Under the pieces are notes generated by a model. The model was given only the letters and a program-made list of their open reading frames with translations. It did no database searches and was not told where the DNA came from. 64,000 nucleotides of DNA, from contig NZ_VDQT01000002.1 in the NCBI RefSeq assembly GCF_007667275.1, positions 985,117 through 1,049,116 of the forward strand, in the 5' to 3' direction. This DNA is from Stenotrophomonas rhizophila (lineage in GTDB: Bacteria > Pseudomonadota > Gammaproteobacteria > Xanthomonadales > Xanthomonadaceae). Position 1 is the first letter of the stretch; each line of letters begins with the position of its first letter. The translations under genes and the position numbers were made by a program. Shown here piece by piece: positions 6,690 to 17,883 of the stretch.

Positions 6690-6846
6690 GACGCGGGTTT
6701 CCCTGGAAATTGGAGCGGGGCGGCGCGGAGTATGGGCAGCGCCGGGTGAGGAGATCGTGCAAGCAGCGCCCTGAACGCCGGGTTTGTTGCCAAACGGTCA
6801 GGAAGGTCACGGTACAGTCGGGGTTTGTCCACTGGGAGACAGTTCC

Positions 6847-7161
6847 ATGCAATGCCCCGTATGCACGACCCAGGCCCTGGTGATGTCCGAACGCCAGGGG
6901 ATCGAGATCGATTACTGCCCGCAATGCCGGGGCGTGTGGCTGGACCGCGGCGAGCTGGACAAGATCATCGAGCGCTCGGCCGGTGCTGCCGCGCCCGCGC
7001 CGGTCCAGGCCGCCGCGCCGCAGCCGCAGCCGCAGCAGCAGGTGTACCAGCAGGTACAGCATCGCGATACGCGCCACCTGGGCCAACAGCACTACGGCGA
7101 CCAGCAGGGTTACCGGAAGAAGAAGAAGGAAAGCTTCCTGTCCGACCTGTTCGATTTCTGA
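6847..7161 (+). CDS. TFIIB-type zinc ribbon protein
   Basis: 104 residues. The N-terminal 42 residues form a four-cysteine zinc ribbon (MQCPVCTTQ and IDYCPQCRGVWLDRGELDKI), which matches the zf-TFIIB bacterial family with its WLDRGEL signature. The rest is low-complexity, Gln/Pro/Ala then Gln/His-rich, with a Lys run (YRKKKKESF) and an acidic-aromatic end (LSDLFDF). Function is unknown. Members are common small proteins in Proteobacteria. Converges on copB with a terminator hairpin between. Confidence 0.8.
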   Translation: MQCPVCTTQALVMSERQGIEIDYCPQCRGVWLDRGELDKIIERSAGAAAPAPVQAAAPQPQPQQQVYQQVQHRDTRHLGQQHYGDQQGYRKKKKESFLSDLFDF

Positions 7162-7175
7162 CCGTCGCGGGAATC

Positions 7176-7196
7176 CCCGGGCGCATGGCGCCCGGG
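7176..7196. terminator. Hairpin between zinc ribbon gene and copB
   Basis: The 9-bp perfect stem CCCGGGCGC and its complement, with a 3-nt loop, lies in the 43-nt convergent gap. No T-tract. Confidence 0.6.
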
Positions 7197-7204
7197 AGTG
7201 CCGG

Positions 7205-8182
7205 TCAGAACCAGACGCGGACGCCGGCCACCCAGCGTGTGTCCCGGGTGTGTTCGCCTGCCGCCTGGTGGTAATCGGCGGTGTCGCCGAACAGGCGCTC
7301 GTGGCTGATGCCGATGTACGGCGCGAAGCGACGGCTGAACTCGTAGCGCAGGCGCAGCCCAGCTTCGACCTTGTTCAGGCCGGCACCCATGCCGTGTTCG
7401 GGTTCGTCCTTGGCGGCCAGCGTGGCTTCCACCAGCGGCTGCAGGATCAGGCGGTTGGTGAGCAGTAGTTCGTACTCGACCTCCAGCGTGGCCGCCAGTT
7501 GTCCACCGTCGCCGACATACGCGGTCGCCGAGGTTTCAAACTTGTAGGGGGCCAGACCCTGGATGCCGAACGCGGCCCAGGTGCGTGAGTCCGCCGGGCG
7601 GAAGTCCTGCTTCACGCCCACCAGCACGTCCCACCACGGCGACACGCTGCGTCCGTACAGCACTTCCAGGTCGGACGCTTCGGTGCGCCCGCCACTGCGT
7701 TCGCCTTCGCTGCGCAGCCACAGGCGGTTGATGTTGCCGCCAACCCACCCACTGGCTTCCCAGGCCTGGCCGCTGCCGTGCTGGCCATCCCAATGTTCCA
7801 GCCGGTTGATCAGCAGCAGGCTGTGCACGTTGGGCGCGTGCTCCATCGCATCATGGTTGATGGGCGGGAAGGCGGCCGCACGGTCGGCGTCGGTGACCTC
7901 GGGAATGGGTTCGCGCGGCGCGCTCGGCGCGCTCGGCGCGGTGCCATGTTCCATGGCGGCGTGATCCATTGTCGAGTGGTCCATGTGCGCGTGGTCGACG
8001 TCGCCGTGATCCATGGTCGAATGGTCCATTGTCGAATGGTCCATTTTCGAGTGGTCCATCTTCGAATGGTCCACCGCAGTCGGTGCAGCAGCGGGTGTTT
8101 CATCGGCATGTGCGTGCGCATGCGACTGCGCCCACGCCGGTCCCGCGATGGCGGTGAGCAGCGCAACAGTGAGCAGCTTCAT
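7205..8182 (-). CDS. copB: Copper resistance protein B (outer membrane)
   Basis: 325 residues. A Sec signal peptide (MKLLTVALLTAIAGPAWA) is followed by a His/Met-rich segment of about 60 residues built on repeats of MDHS(K/T) and MDH, a copper-binding region. The C-terminal 200 residues (NRLWLRSEGER, VEYELLLTNRLILQP, GLRLRYEFSRRFAPYIGISH) match the CopB beta-barrel. CopB is thought to bind or store excess copper at the outer membrane, working with CopA. Its start overlaps the copA stop by 4 nt (ATGA), so the two are translationally coupled. The MDHS codons form imperfect 15-bp DNA repeats at about 7965-8075. Confidence 0.93.
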   Translation of the reverse strand: MKLLTVALLTAIAGPAWAQSHAHAHADETPAAAPTAVDHSKMDHSKMDHSTMDHSTMDHGDVDHAHMDHSTMDHAAMEHGTAPSAPSAPREPIPEVTDADRAAAFPPINHDAMEHAPNVHSLLLINRLEHWDGQHGSGQAWEASGWVGGNINRLWLRSEGERSGGRTEASDLEVLYGRSVSPWWDVLVGVKQDFRPADSRTWAAFGIQGLAPYKFETSATAYVGDGGQLAATLEVEYELLLTNRLILQPLVEATLAAKDEPEHGMGAGLNKVEAGLRLRYEFSRRFAPYIGISHERLFGDTADYHQAAGEHTRDTRWVAGVRVWF

Positions 8183-9954
8183 TCTTCAATCCTCACTTCG
8201 CGCATCATCCCCGCTTCCATGTGGTACAGAAGGTGGCAGTGGTAGGCCCAGCGCCCCAGCGCATCGGCGCGCACGCGGTAGCTGCGGCGGGTACCGGGTG
8301 GCATGTCGATGGTGTGCTTGCGCAGCTGGAACTCGCCGCCGGCATTTTCCAGGTCGCTCCACACGCCGTGCAGGTGGATCGGGTGCTGCATCATGGTGTC
8401 GTTGACCAGCACGATGCGCATGCGCTCGCCGTAGTTCAGGCGCAGCGGTTCGGCGCTGGCGAACGGAACGCCATCGAACGACCAGCTGAACTTTTCCATG
8501 TGTCCGGTCAGGTGCAATTCGACCTCCCGCGACGGCTCGCGGCCATCCGGATCCTCGAACAGGCTGCGCATCGCGCCGTAGGTGAGCACCTGGCGGCCGT
8601 TGTCGCGCAGTCCGATGCCGGGGTCGTCGAGCTTGGGCTCGGTGGCCGCGCTCTGCATGTCGACCAGCGGGTTGCCGTTCTCGCTCGCGGCGTGGCGTGG
8701 CGCCTTGCTGTTGCTGCCATGGCCGGCGTGGCCCATGTTGGCGCCGCAACCTCCTTCCATGCCCTTCATGTCGTGGCCCATGCCACCCATGTCATGCCCC
8801 ATGTCGCTCATGGTCAGCAGCGGGCGTGGGTCGCGCGCGGGGATCGGCGCCTGCAGCCCGTGGCGCACGGCCAAGGTGCCGGCGGCGTAGCCGGTTCGGC
8901 CCATGTCCTGGCAGAAGATCGTGTACGCGTCCTGCCCACTGGGTTCGACGATCACATCGAACGTTTCGGCCGGGGCAATGCGGAATTCGTCGATGCTCAC
9001 CGGGTGGATGTACTGCCCGTCGGCGGCCACCACGGTCATCTTCAGGCCGGGGATGCGCACGTCGAAGTAGGTCATGGAACCGCCGTTGATGAAGCGCAGC
9101 AGCACGCGTTCGCCACTGCGGAACAGGCCGGTCCAGTTGCCCGCCGGTGCGGTGCCGTTGAGCAGGTAGGTGTAGGTGTGGGCGTTGATGTCGGAGATGT
9201 CGGTCGGGGTCATCCGCATCCGCCCCCACATGCCACGGTCGGCGGTGGCCGCGCTCCAGCCTTCGCGCCGCACGTCGCGCAGGAAGTCGGGCAGGGTGCG
9301 CTTGTAGTAGTTGTCGTGCTCGGCGAGCTTCTTCATGCGCCGGAACAGCGCGCCCGGGTCCATGTCGGTCCAGTCCGAGAGCAGGATCACGTGCTCGCGG
9401 TCGAACCGGTACGGGGCCGGCTGCAGCGGATCGACGATCAGTGCCCCGTACAGGCCGGCCTGTTCCTGGAACATCGAATGGCTGTGGTACCAGTAGGTGC
9501 CCGATTGCCTGAGGGTGAAGCGGTAGTCGTACGCCTCGCCCGGGGCGATGCCGTTGAAGCTCAGGCCGGGCACGCCGTCCATGTTGGCCGGCAGCAGGAT
9601 GCCGTGCCAGTGAATCGAGGTGGGATGGCCCTGCAGGGCGTTGGCCACGCGCACGCTGACGGTGTCGCCTTCGCGCCAGCGCAGGATCGGCGCCGGCAGG
9701 CTGCCATTGACGGTGATCGCCGGCCGGGTGCGACCGGTGAAGTTGGCCAGCGACTCGCCGATGCTCAGCTGGAACTGCTGGCCGCTGAGGACCTGCGGGG
9801 CGGTGGCCACGCGGGGGCCGGCATCGGCCAGGGCGCGCGCGGGCACGGCGCCGGCCACGCCGGCAACCACGCCGCCGGCGGCCAGGCCCTGCACGAACAG
9901 GCGCCGCGATGGCACGGGCGGAGCGCCCGCGCCGGGGGAAGAGGGGTGTGACAT
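8179..9954 (-). CDS. copA: Copper resistance multicopper oxidase CopA
   Basis: 591 residues from the ATG at 9954. A twin-arginine signal (SRRLFVQGLAAGGVVAG) exports the folded protein. Three cupredoxin domains carry all four copper motifs: HWHG and HSHSMFQEQ near the N-terminus, HPIHLHG and HCHLLYHMEAGM at the C-terminus. A Met/His insert (MGHDMGGMGHDMKGMEGG) between domains is typical of CopA and binds Cu(I). It oxidises or sequesters periplasmic copper. It is second in copL-copA-copB, 115 nt after copL and overlapping copB. Confidence 0.95.
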   Translation of the reverse strand: MSHPSSPGAGAPPVPSRRLFVQGLAAGGVVAGVAGAVPARALADAGPRVATAPQVLSGQQFQLSIGESLANFTGRTRPAITVNGSLPAPILRWREGDTVSVRVANALQGHPTSIHWHGILLPANMDGVPGLSFNGIAPGEAYDYRFTLRQSGTYWYHSHSMFQEQAGLYGALIVDPLQPAPYRFDREHVILLSDWTDMDPGALFRRMKKLAEHDNYYKRTLPDFLRDVRREGWSAATADRGMWGRMRMTPTDISDINAHTYTYLLNGTAPAGNWTGLFRSGERVLLRFINGGSMTYFDVRIPGLKMTVVAADGQYIHPVSIDEFRIAPAETFDVIVEPSGQDAYTIFCQDMGRTGYAAGTLAVRHGLQAPIPARDPRPLLTMSDMGHDMGGMGHDMKGMEGGCGANMGHAGHGSNSKAPRHAASENGNPLVDMQSAATEPKLDDPGIGLRDNGRQVLTYGAMRSLFEDPDGREPSREVELHLTGHMEKFSWSFDGVPFASAEPLRLNYGERMRIVLVNDTMMQHPIHLHGVWSDLENAGGEFQLRKHTIDMPPGTRRSYRVRADALGRWAYHCHLLYHMEAGMMREVRIEE

Positions 9955-10069
9955 TGCAACTCCGAATCGAATCCGAGGGCACGCGCAGGTGCCGGCAGGA
10001 CGCGCGTGCGGCAGCACGGCGTCGCGTCGAGCGGGCGTTCGTGGCGAGCGCCGGCCCGGTCAGCTCCGG

Positions 10070-10462
10070 TCAGGCGATGGGAGGGCGGGTGATGCGGTCC
10101 AGCGGCAGGCTGCGCAGGACGTCCTGGGTGGCCGGCAGCGGCGCCGGCGACAGCGGTGGCGGTGTGGGGATCCAGGCGATCTGGGCGGTCAGGCCCGGCT
10201 GCTGGGCGCAGTTGCGCAGGCAGTCCTTGATCCTGCAGTGCTCGCTGTCGTCGGGTGCCTGGGCAGGCGGCGGCGTGTCAGTCCGCTCGCCGTGCAGGGC
10301 GGCGTGTCCTTCGCCATGGCAGGGCGGCGCTAGGGCGTCCTCGGTCGGGGCGGCCGGCATTGCCATGGCCAGCACCATCGGACCGGCCATGGCCGCGTTC
10401 AGCCCGTTGAGCAACAGGCTGAGCATCAACACCACGCGCAGGAGCAGGCCACCGGCAGACAT
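10070..10462 (-). CDS. copL: CopL family metal-binding regulatory protein
   Basis: 130 residues from the ATG at 10462. A hydrophobic N-terminus (LLLRVVLMLSLLLNGLNAA) is followed by CHGEGHAALHGE and HCRIKDCLRNC, the Cys/His motifs conserved in CopL of Xanthomonas and Stenotrophomonas. It ends in a Pro-rich tail. In Xanthomonas, CopL is needed for copper-induced expression of the copAB genes just downstream, the same order as here. It may sense copper directly or act through translation of its leader-like ORF. Confidence 0.88.
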   Translation of the reverse strand: MSAGGLLLRVVLMLSLLLNGLNAAMAGPMVLAMAMPAAPTEDALAPPCHGEGHAALHGERTDTPPPAQAPDDSEHCRIKDCLRNCAQQPGLTAQIAWIPTPPPLSPAPLPATQDVLRSLPLDRITRPPIA

Positions 10463-10554
10463 GGGCGCCACCTTAGCGCCAAAGCGCGGCAGGCGCACCC
10501 ATCGCTGAACAGCGGGTTCAACTCTGGACGTGGGTCCGGTCGAGCGCATGCGGC

Positions 10555-12357
<1,803 letters not shown>

Positions 12358-12399
12358 CGCCGTAGTTTACCGGTTCCGGGGGGCGTTCCCCGTCCGGAA

Positions 12400-12424
12400 T
12401 TCCCCCGATGGAGCATCGGGGGAA
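12400..12424 (-). terminator. Hairpin after dps
   Basis: The 10-bp perfect stem TTCCCCCGAT and complement, with a 5-nt loop, lies 12 nt past the dps stop and before recQ. It lacks a long T-run, but its position suits a dps terminator. Confidence 0.6.
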
Positions 12425-12436
12425 CGGGCCCGGGCG

Positions 12437-13012
12437 TTACTGGAGGAGCGAGCGGAGCATCCAGGCGTACTTCTCGTGGGTCTGCAGGCGCTGGGTCATC
12501 AGGTCCTCGGTGGGGGCGTCGTCGGCGTCGTCGGCCACGTCCAGCACCTTGCGGGCGGTGCGGCAGACCGCTTCGTTGGCGACCACCAACTGGCGTACCA
12601 TTTCACGCCAGTCCGCGCTGTCGGTCAGGCCCGGTTCCTCGGCGATCGAGGTCAGGGCGGCGAACTCGCGGTAGGAGCCCGGGGCATTGAAGCCCAGTGC
12701 ACGGATGCGTTCTGCAACCTCGTCCAGGGCTGCCCACTGCTCGGTGTACTGGGTTTCGAACATCAGGTGCAGCGAGTTGAACATCGAGCCGGTGACGTTC
12801 CAATGGAAATTGTGGGTCTTCAGGTACAGCGTGAACGCGTCAGCCTGGTAGGCCGCCAGTCCATCGGCAATCTTCTTGCGATCGCCCACCTTGATCCCGA
12901 TATCGATGTTGGGGGCCGACGGTGCCGCCGGTGCCGCCGGCGCCGCCGGGATGCCGGCCGCCAGCTTCTGCCGGCTGGCCTTCGGTTTCGTGGGGGATTT
13001 GGTCTTCGCCAT
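12437..13012 (-). CDS. dps: Dps family DNA-protection ferritin
   Basis: 191 residues from the ATG at 13012, preceded by GAGGAA. An upstream in-frame ATG at 13048 is less likely. The N-terminal 45 residues are Lys, Pro and Ala-rich (MAKTKSPTKPKASRQK, then AAPAAPAAPSAP) and could provide DNA binding. The ferritin-like four-helix core has the Dps signature THNFHWNVTGSMF with the ferroxidase His, and DEVAERIRALG. It ends in TQRLQTHEKYAWMLRSLL. It forms dodecamers that oxidise Fe(II) with peroxide. It diverges from hrpA, and the 89-bp gap between them must hold both promoters. Confidence 0.93.
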   Translation of the reverse strand: MAKTKSPTKPKASRQKLAAGIPAAPAAPAAPSAPNIDIGIKVGDRKKIADGLAAYQADAFTLYLKTHNFHWNVTGSMFNSLHLMFETQYTEQWAALDEVAERIRALGFNAPGSYREFAALTSIAEEPGLTDSADWREMVRQLVVANEAVCRTARKVLDVADDADDAPTEDLMTQRLQTHEKYAWMLRSLLQ

Positions 13013-13101
13013 GGGGGAGTTCCTCTTCGTGGAGTGGATGGCCTTCACAATAGATCAGACTAACCTTCAGTTGTACTCATACGTACCAAACGATTCGATT
13101 G

Positions 13102-16100
13102 ATGACCGCTATCAAACAACCTGCCGCTTCGTCCCTGTCTTCGCAGCAGGCCGCCATCGATGGGGCCATGAGCCGGGACCGCGGGCGTCTGCTCGGGCTG
13201 TTGTCGCGCTGCCGGGCCAAACCGGCCGACGCGGGCGTCGCCGCCGCCTTCGAGCAGGCGCTGCAGGCATCGGTGCAGCGGCGCCAGGCGCGGGCACGCA
13301 ACCTGCCGTCGGTCACTCTGGACGACAGCCTGCCGATTGCGCGTGAAGCCGAGCGCATCACCGCGCTGATCCGCGACCACCAGGTGGTGGTGATTGCCGG
13401 CGAAACCGGGTCGGGCAAGACCACGCAGCTGCCCAAGCTGTGCCTGGCCGCCGGGCGCGGCGTGGCCGGCATGATCGGCTGCACCCAGCCGCGACGGATT
13501 GCCGCACGCGCGGTGGCCACCCGCGTCGCGCAGGAACTGCATTCGGAGCTGGGCACCACGGTGGGCTACCAGGTGCGCTTCACCGACCGCGTCGGCGATG
13601 ACACGCGCATCAAGTTCATGACCGACGGCATCCTGCTGGCCGAGATCAGCAGCGACCGATGGCTGTCGCAGTACGACACGATCATCGTCGACGAGGCGCA
13701 CGAGCGCAGCCTCAACATCGATTTCCTGCTCGGCTACCTCAAGCAGCTGCTGCGCAGGCGCCCGGACCTGAAGCTGATCGTCACCTCGGCGACCATCGAC
13801 ACCTCGCGTTTCGCCCAGCACTTCGACGATGCGCCGGTGATCAGCGTGGAAGGCCGCACCTTCCCGGTGGAAGTGCGCTACCGGCCGCTGGAAGGCGAGG
13901 GTGGCGGCGACGCGGACGGTGGCCGCGATGGTGAACGCACGGTCAACGACGCGGTGGTGGCGGCGGTGGATGAAATCACCCGCGCCGACCCGCGCGGCGA
14001 CATCCTGTTGTTCTTCCCCGGCGAGCGTGAGATCCGCGATGCGCACCAGGCGCTGGAACGGCGCAAGTACCGCGAAACCGACGTGCTGCCGCTGTACGCG
14101 CGGCTGTCGGTGAAAGACCAGGACATGGTGTTCAGTCCCGGCAGCAGGCGGCGCATCGTGCTGGCCACCAACGTGGCCGAAACCTCGCTCACGGTGCCGC
14201 GCATCCGCTACGTGATCGACCCCGGCCTGGCCCGGGTCAAGCGCTACAGTCCGCGCCAGAAGCTCGACCGCCTGCATATCGAGGCGATTTCGCAGGCCAG
14301 CGCCAACCAGCGCAAGGGTCGCTGCGGCCGCGTGTCGGAAGGCATCTGCTATCGCCTGTATTCGGAAGCGGACTTCCAGTCGCGCGCCGAGTTCACGGAC
14401 CCGGAAATCCGCCGCTCCAGCCTGTCCGGCGTGATCCTGCGCATGCTGCAGCTCGGGTTGGGCCGGATCGAGGATTTTCCGTTCTTGGAGGCGCCGGACG
14501 AGCGCGCCATCGCCGATGGCTGGCAGCAGCTGGGCGAACTGGGCGCGGTGGACGACGAGCGCCGGCTGACCGCGATCGGGCGGCAGATGGCGCGCCTGCC
14601 GGTGGACGTCAAGCTGGCGCGCATGCTGGTCGCCGCCCAGGCACAGGGCTGCCTGCGGCCGATGCTGGTGATCGCCTCGTTCCTGGGGATCCAGGATCCG
14701 CGCGAGCGGCCACCGGAGGCGCGCGCGGCGGCCGACAACGCGCACGCGCTGTTCGCCGATGGCCGCTCGGAGTTCGTGGGCGTGCTGCGCCTGTGGGACG
14801 GCTACCGCCAGGCCCACGAAGACCTGACCCAGTCCAAGCTGCGCGGCTGGTGCGAACGCCATTTCCTCGGTTTCCTGCGCATGCGCGAGTGGCGCGAGCT
14901 GCACCGCCAGCTGCGCGTGCTGTGCGAGGAGCTGGGCTGGAACGAGGAGCCCGTGGACAGCGCGATGGCGCCGCTGTTGGCGGGCTCGTCGGCGCCTGCA
15001 CCGGTACGCGATGACGCCGCCAAGGCCAAGGTCACCCGTGGCCAGCAGCACCGCGCCGCGCGTCTGGCCCGCGAGGGCAAGGTCGAAACACCCGCTGCGG
15101 CCGCGACGACGGCTGCCCCTGCACCGGCTGCCGCTGCCGCCGACGCGCGTGCCGGCTTCAGCGACCGCGTCCGCGCCCATGCCTACCAGACCCTGCACCG
15201 CGCGCTGATCGCCGGCCTGCCCACCCAGATCGGACACCGCAGCGACAAGGGCGATTTCCTCGCCCCGCGCCAGCGCCGCTTCCTGCCGTTCCCCGGTTCG
15301 GTGATGGCCAAGCGCCCGCCGCCGTGGCTGCTGGCCGCTACCCTGCTGGATACGCAGAAGGTGTGGGGCATGACCAACGCGGCGATCGAGCCGGACTGGG
15401 TGATCGCCGAACTGCCGCACCTGCTGCTGCGCAAGCACTTCGACCCGCACTGGTCGCGTGCGCAGGGCCAGGTGCTGGCCTCCGAGCAGATCAGCCTGTT
15501 CGGGCTGGTGCTGGCGCCGAAGAAGCCGGTGCACTACGGTCGCATCGCGCCGGGCGAGGCGCACGACATCTTCGTGCGCCAGGCGCTGGTGAGCGGTGAG
15601 ATCAACACCCGTGCCAGCGTCATCGCCGACAACCTGAAGGTCCTGGAACAGGCCCGCGAAGAGGAAGCCAAGCTGCGCCGCGCCGGTATCGTGGCCGATG
15701 AGGACTGGCAGGCGCGCTGGTACCTGGACCGCATTCCGGCGGAGATCCATTCGGCCGCGGGCCTGGACAGCTGGTGGAAGGGCCTGGCTCCCGAAAAACG
15801 CCGCGCCGTGGCCTGGTCGCTGGCCGACCTGCTGCCCGGCGAGGGCAGCGACGCCGAACGCTATCCCAAGTACCTGCCGCTGGGCGATGCGCGGCTTGCG
15901 CTGCATTACCGCTTCGAGCCCGGCAGCGAGGACGACGGGGTGAGCCTGGACGTGCCGCTGCACCTGCTCAATGCATTGGACCCGGCGCGCTTGTCGTGGC
16001 TGGCGCCCGGCTTCGTCGCCGACAAGGCTTCGGCGCTGATCCGCAGCCTGCCCAAGGCCATGCGCCGCAACTACGTGCCGGCGCCGGACTTCGGACGCGC

Positions 16101-17211
16101 CTTTGCCGAAGCCTTCCCGGCTCCCAGCGCCGACGACCTGCGCGGCGAACTGGCGCGTTTCCTGTCCAAGGCCACCGGCGCCCAGATGAGCGCGCTGGAT
16201 TTCGACGAAACCGCGCTGGACGCGCACCTGCGCATGAACCTGCGCCTGCACGATGCACAGGGCAAGCTGCTGGCCGCCTCGCGCGACCTGGACGCGCTGC
16301 GTGCCCGTTTCGGCGAACAGGCGGGTGATGCCTTCGCCGAACGTGCCGGGCGCTCGCTCGCCGCCGAAGGCCTGCGTGAGTTCCCCTCCAGCGCCATTCC
16401 GCTGCAGGTTCCCGGCGAAGCCGGTGTGCCGGCGTATCCGGCGCTGGTCGATGCGGGCGACACGGCGTCGCTGCGGATCTTCGCCGACCGCAACGAAGCG
16501 CTGGAGCAGCACCCGCGCGGCGTGCGCCGACTGCTGGAGATCGCGCTGGCCGACAAGGCCAAGCAGGCGCGCAAACAGCTGCCGGTGCCGCCCAAGACGG
16601 GGTTGCTGTACGCGGCGATCGAATCGCAGGAACGCCTGCGTGGCGACCTGGTCGATGCGGCGATGAATGCCGTGCTGGCCGACGGCCTGGGCGAGATCCG
16701 CGACCCTGCAGCGTTCGCCAAGCGGCGCGATGCCGCCGGGCGCGACCTGTTCGGGGAAGCGATGGCACGGCTGAAGCTGGCCGAGAACATCCTGGCCCAT
16801 GTGGCCGAGCTGAAACCGGCGCTGGAGGCGCCGTTGATGGGCTGGGCACGCGGCAACCTGGATGACCTGGAGCAGCAGCTCGCGGCCCTGGTCCACCCCG
16901 GTTTCCTGCGCGAAACGCCCGCCGATGCGCTGGCGCAGTACCCGCGCTACCTGCGCGCGATGATCCTGCGCAGCGAGCGCGCCAAGCGCGATCCACCGCG
17001 CGACCAGGCCCGCATGCTGGAGCTGCGTCCGTTCCTGGAGGCGTTGGAAGAGGCGCAGGCGCGGGGCCTGCGCGGACGCCCGCAGTGGCAGGCGCTGCGC
17101 TGGGACCTGGAAGAGCTGCGGGTGTCGCTGTTCGCGCAGGAACTGGGTGCGAAAACCGGCATTTCGGCCAAGAAGCTGGCCCAGCGCGTGGCGGCATTGC
17201 GCCAGGCCTGA
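13102..17211 (+). CDS. hrpA: ATP-dependent RNA helicase HrpA
   Basis: 1369 residues from the ATG at 13102. DEAH-box helicase core: Walker A GETGSGKTTQLP (about 105), DEAHERSLNIDF (about 200), SATIDTSRF, and motif VI QRKGRCGRVSEG. HA2/ratchet and OB-fold domains follow. A long DUF3418 C-terminus typical of bacterial HrpA then takes up roughly half the protein. An Ala/Pro-rich insert (AAAATTAAPAPAAAAAD) lies near residue 660. HrpA resolves stalled or collided ribosomes on mRNA in E. coli. It ends at a hairpin facing a convergent gene. Confidence 0.95.
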   Translation: MTAIKQPAASSLSSQQAAIDGAMSRDRGRLLGLLSRCRAKPADAGVAAAFEQALQASVQRRQARARNLPSVTLDDSLPIAREAERITALIRDHQVVVIAGETGSGKTTQLPKLCLAAGRGVAGMIGCTQPRRIAARAVATRVAQELHSELGTTVGYQVRFTDRVGDDTRIKFMTDGILLAEISSDRWLSQYDTIIVDEAHERSLNIDFLLGYLKQLLRRRPDLKLIVTSATIDTSRFAQHFDDAPVISVEGRTFPVEVRYRPLEGEGGGDADGGRDGERTVNDAVVAAVDEITRADPRGDILLFFPGEREIRDAHQALERRKYRETDVLPLYARLSVKDQDMVFSPGSRRRIVLATNVAETSLTVPRIRYVIDPGLARVKRYSPRQKLDRLHIEAISQASANQRKGRCGRVSEGICYRLYSEADFQSRAEFTDPEIRRSSLSGVILRMLQLGLGRIEDFPFLEAPDERAIADGWQQLGELGAVDDERRLTAIGRQMARLPVDVKLARMLVAAQAQGCLRPMLVIASFLGIQDPRERPPEARAAADNAHALFADGRSEFVGVLRLWDGYRQAHEDLTQSKLRGWCERHFLGFLRMREWRELHRQLRVLCEELGWNEEPVDSAMAPLLAGSSAPAPVRDDAAKAKVTRGQQHRAARLAREGKVETPAAAATTAAPAPAAAAADARAGFSDRVRAHAYQTLHRALIAGLPTQIGHRSDKGDFLAPRQRRFLPFPGSVMAKRPPPWLLAATLLDTQKVWGMTNAAIEPDWVIAELPHLLLRKHFDPHWSRAQGQVLASEQISLFGLVLAPKKPVHYGRIAPGEAHDIFVRQALVSGEINTRASVIADNLKVLEQAREEEAKLRRAGIVADEDWQARWYLDRIPAEIHSAAGLDSWWKGLAPEKRRAVAWSLADLLPGEGSDAERYPKYLPLGDARLALHYRFEPGSEDDGVSLDVPLHLLNALDPARLSWLAPGFVADKASALIRSLPKAMRRNYVPAPDFGRAFAEAFPAPSADDLRGELARFLSKATGAQMSALDFDETALDAHLRMNLRLHDAQGKLLAASRDLDALRARFGEQAGDAFAERAGRSLAAEGLREFPSSAIPLQVPGEAGVPAYPALVDAGDTASLRIFADRNEALEQHPRGVRRLLEIALADKAKQARKQLPVPPKTGLLYAAIESQERLRGDLVDAAMNAVLADGLGEIRDPAAFAKRRDAAGRDLFGEAMARLKLAENILAHVAELKPALEAPLMGWARGNLDDLEQQLAALVHPGFLRETPADALAQYPRYLRAMILRSERAKRDPPRDQARMLELRPFLEALEEAQARGLRGRPQWQALRWDLEELRVSLFAQELGAKTGISAKKLAQRVAALRQA

Positions 17212-17218
17212 GCCGGAC

Positions 17219-17247
17219 GCGCCCCCTGCCGGGTCGGCACGGGGCGC
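17219..17247. terminator. Bidirectional hairpin between hrpA and the convergent secreted-protein gene
   Basis: Outer stem GCGCCCC/GGGGCGC and inner stem TGCCG/CGGCA with a 3-nt loop. No T-tract. Confidence 0.55.
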
Positions 17248-17253
17248 CGCGGC

Positions 17254-17778
17254 TTACTTGATGCGCTGGACCTTGGTGCGGGTATTGCTGCCCTTGACCT
17301 GCAGGTACCACGAGCCCATCAGCCCGGGCGTGACCGTCACCTCCGGATTGGTGCGGCGCACCCCCGACAGCGTGGCGTCGTCGGTCTGCTCCCACTCCTG
17401 CTGGTTGGCCAGGAGGTAGCGGCGCCCCTTGCCGAAGCCGCGGAATTCGCCCTGCAGCGTGCTGACGATCGGTTCCTTGCTGCCGAAATCGAAGAACCCG
17501 CGGGTCTTCTTGATCACTTCCTGGCGGCCTTCTTCGCGCGCTTCCTCGCGTGCCTGTTCACGCACGTCGGCGGTGACCGCCGCGACCTTGCCCTGCAGCC
17601 AGCCGTTGAGTGCGGCCAGTTCGGCCGGGTTGAGCTTGTCCAGGCCGGCAGCCTTGAATTCGGCGGGGGACATCTGCTGCTGCAGGTCGCCTCCGACAAC
17701 GCGCTGGGCCAGGGCCGGCCCGGCAAGACCCAACAGCACGGCCGCGCAGGCCAATAACCTCAGACGGGAAAAACGCAT
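17254..17778 (-). CDS. Secreted protein of unknown function
   Basis: 174 residues from the ATG at 17778 (GGAGAG upstream). A signal peptide ends at LAGPALA-Q. The mature protein has an alpha-helical, charged first half (MSPAEFKAAGLDKLNPAEL, REQAREEAREEGRQEV) that may form a coiled coil. The second half is predicted beta (FRGFGKGRRYLLANQQEWEQ, PGLMGSWYLQVKG). I do not recognise a characterised family. The FxAAGLxKL..EL motif is shared by many Xanthomonadaceae exported proteins, but no function follows from it. Confidence 0.7.
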   Translation of the reverse strand: MRFSRLRLLACAAVLLGLAGPALAQRVVGGDLQQQMSPAEFKAAGLDKLNPAELAALNGWLQGKVAAVTADVREQAREEAREEGRQEVIKKTRGFFDFGSKEPIVSTLQGEFRGFGKGRRYLLANQQEWEQTDDATLSGVRRTNPEVTVTPGLMGSWYLQVKGSNTRTKVQRIK

Positions 17779-17883
17779 GGCAGCTCTCCAGGAATGCAAT
17801 TGACGGGTACGGACGACGCTTGTGATTGTCGGGCAACGATAGCAGCGCTAGTGTAGGGCTCTCTGTCTTGTCTGCATGATGCT

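Noticed and set aside
13013..13101. OxyR site in the dps-hrpA gap (ATAG..TAAC pattern)
   Set aside because: Only one partial half-site matches the ATAG-N7-CTAT spacing; not enough to call.
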